Assembly (NCBI GenBank): GCA_964596775.1
Contig: CAZQVN010000089.1
Location: 1-9,672 of the forward strand
DNA from: CAZQVN01 sp964596775
Lineage (GTDB): Bacteria; Eisenbacteria; RBG-16-71-46; JABDJR01; JAWXBZ01
Direction: 5' to 3'
Length of the DNA: 9,672 nucleotides
Shown in pieces: positions 5,304-9,672 of this stretch (the stretch's first letter is position 1; each line of letters starts with the position of its first letter). The notes below the pieces were generated by a model, which did no database searches, was not told where the DNA came from, and saw only the letters and a list, made by a program, of their open reading frames with translations. A program made the translations under genes and the position numbers.

Positions 5304-7406
5304 TTACCAGATTCTCGCGCGCTCCGTTTCCGGGAGATACATGGCATCCCCGGACTTGACGCCAAATGCGGCGTAGAAGGCAGCGATGTTGCGCAGGGCT
5401 CCGTTCACGCGAAACTCCACGGGGCTGTGCGGGTCTCCGGAGATCTGCGTGGCGAGGATCTCGTCGCGCATTTTCCCCTTCCAGATCTGGGCGTAGGACA
5501 GGAAGAACCGCTGGTCGCCCGTAAGTCCGCCGATGACCGGCGGTTCGGCCCCCTTAAGGCTGAGCCTGTAGGCATGGTAAGCGATCTCAAGTCCGCCGAC
5601 GTCGCCGATGTTCTCGCCGAGAGTCAGCTGGCCGTTGACGTGCATCCCCTCCAGCGGACTGAACTTGCCGTACTGGCTCACGAGCAGATCGGCGCGCTCC
5701 TTGAACCGCGCGGCGTCCTCCTCCGTCCACCACTCGCGCATCACGCCGTCGCCGTCCGACTTCCGCCCCTGGTCGTCGAAACCGTGACCGATCTCGTGGC
5801 CGATGACGGCGCCGATGCCGCCGTAGTTCACGGCATCGTCGGCATGAGCATCGAAGAACGGCGGCTGGAGGATCGCCGCCGGGAAGACGATCTCGTTCAT
5901 TCCGGGGTTGTAGTAGGCGTTCACGGTCTGCGGCGGCATGAACCATTCGAGCCGGTTCACGGGCTTGGAGAGTTTCGAAACGTCGTAGTCGTGCTGAAAC
6001 GCCCGGGCCCGGTTGGCGTTGCCGACGAGATCGCCCGGGCGGATGTCCAGCGCAAAGTAGTCGCGCCACTGCTCCGGGTAGCCGATCTTGACCGTGAACT
6101 TCGCCAGCTTGGCCCTGGCTTCGACCTTCGTGGCGGGGCTCATCCAGTCGAGGCCGTCGATCCGCTCTCCCATGGCCACGAGCAGGTTGTTGACGAGTTC
6201 GTCCACCCGCGTCTTGGCCTCCGATGAGAAGTGACGCTCCACGTACATGCGCCCCACCGCCTCGCCGAGGTTCTGGTTGATGAACTGGACGCCGCGCTTC
6301 CAGCGCGCCCGCTTCTCCTTCGAACCGGTGATGGCGGTGGAAACGAACTCGAACTGAGCATCGTCGATGGCTTCCGGGAGCAGCGCGGCGTTGTTCTGCA
6401 CCACCCGGGCCACCAGCCAGGACTTCCAGGTGGCCGGCGGCGTGTCCGCGAACACCGCGGCCATTCCGGTGTAGGCGCTCGGGCTCATGACGATGTATGT
6501 CTTCTGGCCTGCGAAGCCCAGCGCTTCAAAATAGGATTCCCAGGGAAAGCCGGGCGCCTGCCCCGCCAGTTCGGCCGCGGTCATCTTGTTGTAGGTCTTG
6601 TCGAGATCGCGCGTGTCTTCCTTCTTCCAGTGCGCCTCGGCCAGGCGCGTTTCCATGGCCAGGACCGCGGCGGCCGCGCCGGCGGGATCCCTGTCTCCGG
6701 TCGCCGTGAAGATCTTTTCCAGATAGGTCCTGTAGGCATCCCGTGCCTTCTGGAAACGGGGGTTGTCGTTCACGAGGTAGTAGTCGCGATCGGGAAGAGC
6801 GAGGCCGGACTGCACCAGGTGCGGGATGTAGACGGAAGGGTCGCGGGCATCCTGGTCGATGTAGAAGCCGAACGGGGTTCCCACCCCCTCCCGGACGCCC
6901 TCCGCCATGACCCGCGCCAGGTCCTCGTGCGTGGCGGCGGACCGGATGCGCCCGAGGGCGTCCTCCAGCGGCTTCAACGCCTTCGATTCGCGGGCACCGT
7001 CGTTCAGGAAGTCGCGGTAGAGGTCTCCGATCTTCTGCGTCAGGCTGCCCTTCGGCGAGTCGGACGCCGCCGCCGCCTCCTCGATGATCGTCTTGACATG
7101 CTCCTCGGAGCGGAGAAACAGGTGCGTGAACGAACCGTAACCGGCCAGATCCTCGGGAATCTCGTACTCGTCGAGCCAGGCGCCGTTGGCGTAGCGGAAA
7201 AAGTCGTCCTGCGGCCGGATGTTCGCGTTGCGGGCCGACAGGTCGATGCCGAAGTCGCCCAGTTCCGGCCGGGTGGAGTCGGCCGCCTGTGCTGATCCGG
7301 CCAGAACGAGAACCACCGCCGCCGCCAGGGCAACGACGTGACTCGAGCGGGGTCGGCCGGTCCGCCGGGCCGGCCGCACCGAAGCAGCCTTGATCCTGAA
7401 TGTCAT
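5304..7406 (-). CDS. Exported M13-family (neprilysin/PepO-type) zinc metalloendopeptidase
   Basis: 700 residues. Start ATG at 7406-7404, supported by GGAGG (7418-7414) 7 bases upstream; an earlier in-frame start at 7622 would add residues encoded by the tRNA-Cys terminator and is rejected. Residues 1-44 are a long basic signal peptide (VVALAAAVVLVLAGSAQA, cleavage before ADST). M13 N-domain hallmarks follow: PQDDFFRYANGAWLDEYEIP near residue 65, YGSFTHL, and DYYL. Catalytic domain: NAYYNP at 496-501 for substrate binding, HEIGH at 537-541 giving two zinc-ligand His and the catalytic Glu, and GENIGD at 597-602 with E598 as third zinc ligand and D602 as the supporting acid. It ends ARIW, the counterpart of the family's usual terminal (C)RVW. 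All active-site residues are present, and length suits the family (about 650-750). It cleaves peptides rather than folded proteins, outside the cytoplasm. Monocistronic, between its own promoter and terminator. M13 genes are often multicopy in Acidobacteriota and similar groups. Confidence 0.97.
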   Translation of the reverse strand: MTFRIKAASVRPARRTGRPRSSHVVALAAAVVLVLAGSAQAADSTRPELGDFGIDLSARNANIRPQDDFFRYANGAWLDEYEIPEDLAGYGSFTHLFLRSEEHVKTIIEEAAAASDSPKGSLTQKIGDLYRDFLNDGARESKALKPLEDALGRIRSAATHEDLARVMAEGVREGVGTPFGFYIDQDARDPSVYIPHLVQSGLALPDRDYYLVNDNPRFQKARDAYRTYLEKIFTATGDRDPAGAAAAVLAMETRLAEAHWKKEDTRDLDKTYNKMTAAELAGQAPGFPWESYFEALGFAGQKTYIVMSPSAYTGMAAVFADTPPATWKSWLVARVVQNNAALLPEAIDDAQFEFVSTAITGSKEKRARWKRGVQFINQNLGEAVGRMYVERHFSSEAKTRVDELVNNLLVAMGERIDGLDWMSPATKVEARAKLAKFTVKIGYPEQWRDYFALDIRPGDLVGNANRARAFQHDYDVSKLSKPVNRLEWFMPPQTVNAYYNPGMNEIVFPAAILQPPFFDAHADDAVNYGGIGAVIGHEIGHGFDDQGRKSDGDGVMREWWTEEDAARFKERADLLVSQYGKFSPLEGMHVNGQLTLGENIGDVGGLEIAYHAYRLSLKGAEPPVIGGLTGDQRFFLSYAQIWKGKMRDEILATQISGDPHSPVEFRVNGALRNIAAFYAAFGVKSGDAMYLPETERARIW

Positions 7407-7497
7407 TCTTCTTCCTCCTGTAATGTCGGTCCGGATGGGGAAGACGCCTGAGGGGATTGACCGTCGGGGAACGGCGCAGGAGTCGCCAAAGGCGGGA

Positions 7498-7527
7498 ATT
7501 CTGCATGATCCGGGGGATGTGCGGCAA
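7498..7527 (-). promoter_or_regulatory. Candidate promoter for the M13 peptidase gene
   Basis: On the - strand, TTGCCG (7527-7522; 4 of 6 consensus) lies 18 bases before CAGAAT (7503-7498; 4 of 6). Transcription would start near 7491, leaving a leader of about 85 bases. The upstream tRNA-Cys terminator at 7581-7619 makes a separate promoter in this interval necessary, which strengthens the call modestly. Confidence 0.4.
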
Positions 7528-7580
7528 GGGGGACGGCGGGAGGGCGAATCACCGAACGAGCGTGCTGGCCCGCCGGCGCC

Positions 7581-7619
7581 AAAGAAAGCGACCGGCCCCC
7601 GAAATCGGGAGCCGGTCGC
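7581..7619 (-). terminator. Intrinsic terminator of tRNA-Cys
   Basis: On the - strand, GCGACCGGC (7619-7611) pairs perfectly over 9 bp with GCCGGTCGC (7596-7588); the interior TCCCGATTTCGGGG adds a further CCCG/CGGG stem with an ATTT loop. The tail is TTTCTTT (7587-7581). It lies about 40 bases after the tRNA-Cys CCA end and isolates the tRNA from the peptidase gene. Confidence 0.88.
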
Positions 7620-7661
7620 CATTTCTGTTTCCGTATCTTCTTGACGTAATCGTGATTGAAG

Positions 7662-7738
7662 TGGAGGCGCCAGGCGGATTTGAACCGCCGAATAACGGTT
7701 TTGCAGACCGTCCCCTTAGACCACTTGGGTATGGCGCC
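7662..7738 (-). tRNA. tRNA-Cys (anticodon GCA), CCA encoded
   Basis: The - strand folds into a full cloverleaf: acceptor GGCGCCA/TGGCGCC (7 bp), D arm CCC/GGG with loop AAGTGGTCTAA, anticodon stem ACGGT/ACCGT with loop CTGCAAA (anticodon GCA at 7704-7702), 5-base variable loop, and T arm GGCGG/CCGCC with loop TTCAAAT. The discriminator is U (7665), the known cysteine identity base, and the CCA end is encoded (7664-7662). The mature part without CCA is 74 bases. It has its own promoter (7757-7786) and terminator (7581-7619). No flanking direct repeat or integrase suggests use as an attachment site here. Confidence 0.97.
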
Positions 7739-7756
7739 TTCTCTAACGAGCAGAAG

Positions 7757-7786
7757 AGTTTAGCAGATCCCGACCGAACGCCACAA
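7757..7786 (-). promoter_or_regulatory. Candidate promoter for tRNA-Cys
   Basis: On the - strand, TAAACT (7762-7757) is preceded by the extended -10 element TGC (7765-7763), with TTGTGG (7786-7781) 18 bases upstream of the -10. Transcription would start near 7750, about a dozen bases before the tRNA 5' end. The extended -10 and the correct spacing support it despite a weak -35. Confidence 0.55.
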
Positions 7787-7798
7787 CCAGGGATCCTC

Positions 7799-7818
7799 CG
7801 CCGGCGGCATCACCGGCG
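7799..7818 (-). repeat. GC-rich inverted repeat between the hypothetical gene and tRNA-Cys promoter
   Basis: CGCCGG (7799-7804) and CCGGCG (7813-7818) pair around an 8-base loop. On the - strand it follows the stop of the 7838-8755 gene by about 20 bases, so it may mark the transcript end, but there is no U-run after it. Confidence 0.35.
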
Positions 7819-7837
7819 CCCCGGATTCGACCGTTCC

Positions 7838-8755
7838 CTACCACTTCGGTGGCCGGGCAAACCCGAAATCACCGAGTTCCCTTTCCCGCAACCGATCCCG
7901 GCGCGGCCGAATATCGATGCCCAATGCCAGAAGTCCCGATGCGTACTCGTACCGGAGAACCAGGTGGTCGACGGGCGCGGGTTCCGCGGTGAAGGTCGTG
8001 CGCCGCACGGGATCACGGCTCTTCCGCCCCCACCCCGTTCCGGGATTCGAGTCCTCGAGTTCGCGCAGTCCTTCCGCGTTCAGCCGGGACTCGTTTTCCT
8101 TCCCCTTTTGGTCCACGGGCGGTTCCGCCGCGCCGCGGCCTCGTCCGTCACGACCTTCCTGCCGATTCCGGATATCGGACCTGTCGTTGCCCATCGGTCC
8201 CTCGAAGCGATCCAGCCTGGGGGGAACGCGCTCACGGAAGGCCAGCACGCGCACCCACCCCATGTCCCCGTTCGCCTTTCCGCTGCGTTCCGCATAGGAC
8301 CGTTCCTCGTCGACGAAGACGAAGCGGCGCACCTCGTCGAGCGACGTCCGCCAGCCGCGGATCTCGGTTTCCTCCCAGGGCCCGAGGACGTACATCGCTT
8401 CCCCGGCCGTCAGCCGGGAGCGCTCGCCGTTGACGACGTTGAGACCGTCCACGGCGATCAGGACGCCCACGCGCTCACCGGTGAGATTCTGCACGAGCAG
8501 CGAATAGTTGCGGCCGCGGAAGGCCTGGAAGTAGCGGCGGTCCCACCGGCCGGGGGCGGTATAGAGCGGGGTGGACCGGCCGTCGACCCGGACCTGAACG
8601 TCGATGAGGTCCCCGCCGGCGACCGGATCGGGGTGGATGTCGTGACCCGCCGCAGCGGCCCCGGCCAGGGTCAGGGAGAGAGCGCCGATCAGAAGAAGAT
8701 ACGCAGGGACGGGACGACGGGTGCGGCGGGCGAACAGCGAATTCGTGCGTTTCAT
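7838..8755 (-). CDS. Exported protein of unknown function with conserved N-terminal domain
   Basis: 305 residues from ATG 8755-8753, chosen because GGAGG (8768-8764) stands 8 bases upstream; the in-frame ATG at 8770 overlaps that site and has none of its own. Residues 1-37 are a signal peptide (basic RRTRRP start, then AYLLLIGALSLTLAG, cleavage near AAAAG). Residues about 52-176 form one compact domain: VQVRVDG, YFQAFRGRNYSLLVQNLTGERV, IAVDGLNVVNGE, YVLGPWEETEIRGWRTSLDE, RRFVFVDEERSYAERSG and DMGWVRVLAFRE. I recall this arrangement from uncharacterised secreted proteins of diverse bacteria whose matching motif reads like SYAxRTGxxxxDIGVIGVAVF; no function is known to me. Residues about 177-250 are a highly charged, low-complexity linker rich in R, D, E and G, and 251-305 form a short C-terminal beta-containing part. 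It follows the DinB-like gene by 97 bases on the same strand without an evident promoter between, so they may be co-transcribed. Confidence 0.82.
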   Translation of the reverse strand: MKRTNSLFARRTRRPVPAYLLLIGALSLTLAGAAAAGHDIHPDPVAGGDLIDVQVRVDGRSTPLYTAPGRWDRRYFQAFRGRNYSLLVQNLTGERVGVLIAVDGLNVVNGERSRLTAGEAMYVLGPWEETEIRGWRTSLDEVRRFVFVDEERSYAERSGKANGDMGWVRVLAFRERVPPRLDRFEGPMGNDRSDIRNRQEGRDGRGRGAAEPPVDQKGKENESRLNAEGLRELEDSNPGTGWGRKSRDPVRRTTFTAEPAPVDHLVLRYEYASGLLALGIDIRPRRDRLRERELGDFGFARPPKW

Positions 8756-8850
8756 GGAAGCATCCTCCATTGAGAGTCCGGTGGCGGTGGGGACGTGCGC
8801 CATACCCCGGCTCCCGCGGACTATTCCGCTTCACGCACAAGTCGTTCGCT

Positions 8851-9333
8851 TCAGTCGAACTCGAAACGCGGGTCCGGCGCCGGCTGATCGAAACCGGTCT
8901 GACCGATCGCGATCGGCGCCCGGAAGAAGCTCTCCCCCCGGAGGGGGCACCCAGCCAGCCGGCGGAGCATCATGAGCTGCCCGACGTGATTCAGGGCATC
9001 CGCGATCGGTCCGGAAAAGATCCGGTCGCCGGGGGCCATGACCGGCGCATCGGAGGCCAGGAACTCGTCCCAGGCGGTGAGCGCCGTGAAGAACCGGGCC
9101 ACTTCCCTGTCCCAGGGGAGCGGATCGGAGTTCTGCCACACCGGCGTGTCGCGCGACATGGCCAGCCCCCAGTCCATGAGATCCCCCATGTGGGCGAGGA
9201 TTTCCGCCGGCGTCCTTGTATCCGGGCCGGCCTTGAAACCGGCGAACTCGGGAGGAGCCGACCGGACCGACTTGGCGGCCCGATAGGCCAGGGTCGCGAG
9301 CGTGTGGCGGAGCATTTCCCTTGAAATGGACAT
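8851..9333 (-). CDS. DinB-like four-helix-bundle protein
   Basis: 160 residues; ATG 9333-9331 follows GAGGAG about 6 bases upstream. The pattern is that of the DinB/YfiT-like superfamily of small four-helix proteins: an N-terminal helix (LRHTLATLAYRAAKSV), ILAHMGDLMDWGLAM (H48), a third helix VARFFTALTAWDEFLAS, and the terminal signature ADALNHVGQLMMLRRLAG (H116 and GQ). Family members usually carry a His triad for a divalent metal, with the last pair spaced H-x3-H before xGQ; here the first of that pair is D112, so the site would be H48, D112, H116. Some relatives are thiol transferases (bacillithiol or mycothiol), but the fold alone does not assign that. It is cytoplasmic, with no signal sequence. 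It may head a unit with the exported gene at 7838-8755. Confidence 0.82.
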   Translation of the reverse strand: MSISREMLRHTLATLAYRAAKSVRSAPPEFAGFKAGPDTRTPAEILAHMGDLMDWGLAMSRDTPVWQNSDPLPWDREVARFFTALTAWDEFLASDAPVMAPGDRIFSGPIADALNHVGQLMMLRRLAGCPLRGESFFRAPIAIGQTGFDQPAPDPRFEFD

Positions 9334-9480
9334 TGTTTCTCCTCTGTCTTAACAGACCTTGCCCGCCTCCGGCTGGAGTGTCCCTGTCGTAAGGGAATTC
9401 AGAGACTACAGGACTCGGGCGGAACGCGTTGACAGTGAAACGATTCGGGAGGACCGGCGCGGGGGAGAGCCGGGTCCGTA

Positions 9481-9515
9481 AGAAAAGAGCGCCCCGGCCG
9501 CGGGGCCGGGGCGCT
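9481..9515 (-). terminator. Intrinsic terminator of tRNA-Gly
   Basis: On the - strand, AGCGCCCCGGCC (9515-9504) pairs over 12 bp with GGCCGGGGCGCT (9499-9488) around a CCGC tetraloop, and is followed by CTTTTCT. It starts about 5 bases after the encoded CCA of tRNA-Gly. The stem is almost all G-C and the element is canonical. Confidence 0.92.
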
Positions 9516-9519
9516 TATC

Positions 9520-9596
9520 TGGAGCGGAAGACGGGATTCGAACCCGCGACAACCACCTTGGCAAGGTGGAGCTCTACCGGGCTGAGCTACTTCCGC
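9520..9596 (-). tRNA. tRNA-Gly (anticodon GCC), CCA encoded
   Basis: The - strand gives a complete cloverleaf: acceptor GCGGAAG/CTTCCGC, D arm GCTC/GAGC with loop AGCCCGGTA, anticodon stem CCACC/GGTGG with loop TTGCCAA (anticodon GCC at 9562-9560), 5-base variable loop TTGTC, and T arm GCGGG/CCCGT (one G-U) with loop TTCGAAT. The discriminator is U (9523) and CCA is encoded (9522-9520). It reads the GGC and GGU glycine codons, the former expected to be frequent in this GC-rich genome. It has its own promoter and terminator. Confidence 0.98.
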
Positions 9597-9619
9597 TTAC
9601 ACCCGTTTTCAGGCGCATC

Positions 9620-9648
9620 AGAATATCCGGGGAAGGCTCTTCTGTCAA
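9620..9648 (-). promoter_or_regulatory. Consensus-like promoter of tRNA-Gly
   Basis: On the - strand, TTGACA (9648-9643), a perfect -35, lies exactly 17 bases before TATTCT (9625-9620; 4 of 6). The following GATGCGCC is GC-rich, the discriminator type linked to stringent control of stable-RNA genes. Transcription should start near 9613, leaving about 17 bases to be trimmed by RNase P. Confidence 0.85.
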
Positions 9649-9672
9649 CGCTGTTCTGCCCGCCCGGTGAGG

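Noticed and set aside
5427..7295. Two long + strand open frames (5427-6227 and 6231-7295) opposite the M13 peptidase
   Set aside because: Antisense shadows of a gene with complete catalytic motifs; their sequences look like reversed hydrophobic-patterned peptide with no domain.
7407..7622. N-terminal extension of the M13 peptidase to an upstream start at 7622
   Set aside because: It would include the tRNA-Cys terminator hairpin, lacks a ribosome binding site, and would bury the signal peptide 72 residues inside the protein.
7590..7740. tRNA-Cys as an attachment site for an integrated element
   Set aside because: No integrase, no repeated tRNA 3' fragment and no composition change were seen within the window.
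7457..8773. + strand open frame of 438 codons running through the tRNA-Cys gene
   Set aside because: It reads through a tRNA, two terminator arms and the antisense of a signal-peptide protein, so it cannot be a real gene as framed.
9429..9434. Perfect TTGACA on the + strand
   Set aside because: No -10-like sequence stands 15-19 bases downstream, and no + strand gene follows.
1..9672. CRISPR array, insertion sequence or defence island
   Set aside because: No regularly spaced repeats, transposase, terminal inverted repeats or known defence domains were found on either strand.

Overview
The window is a high-GC bacterial chromosomal segment, probably from a diderm: four of the seven protein genes start with an N-terminal export signal, Shine-Dalgarno sites are strong, and both tRNA genes encode their CCA end. 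The gene mix (slipin, HEAT-repeat/cyclophilin fusion, pentapeptide-repeat protein, exported M13 peptidase, DinB-like protein) would suit groups such as Acidobacteriota, Gemmatimonadota, Krumholzibacteriota/Eisenbacteria or deltaproteobacterial lineages. No 16S or other decisive marker is present, so this placement is inference. I see no insertion sequence, integrase, CRISPR array, phage gene or toxin-antitoxin pair, and I did not find a clear new defence or mobile system.

Layout. The left part reads on the + strand. A slipin/SPFH membrane protein (5-766) is followed by a cluster of overlapping inverted repeats (767-837). A candidate promoter then precedes a two-gene unit: an exported HEAT-repeat protein with a C-terminal cyclophilin prolyl isomerase domain (1017-3035, TTG start with near-perfect ribosome binding site), overlapping by one base a cytoplasmic pentapeptide-repeat protein that has a Cys/His knuckle at its N-terminus (3035-3967).

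From 3968 to the end everything reads on the - strand. In order of transcription from the right edge these are: a tRNA-Gly(GCC) gene with its own consensus-like promoter and terminator; a DinB-like protein (8851-9333) and an exported protein of unknown function (7838-8755), perhaps one unit; a tRNA-Cys(GCA) gene with its own promoter and terminator; a large exported M13 (neprilysin-type) zinc metallopeptidase (5304-7406) with candidate promoter and a strong terminator; and an exported protein of unknown function (4223-4942) with a GTG start.

The genes do not form an obvious pathway. A shared theme is the cell envelope: a membrane-microdomain protein, an envelope prolyl isomerase on a repeat scaffold, a secreted or periplasmic peptidase and two secreted proteins of unknown function. 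The most unusual points are the fused PPIase translationally coupled to a putative metal-binding pentapeptide protein, the mutually exclusive hairpins after the slipin gene, and the incomplete metal triad of the DinB-like protein.
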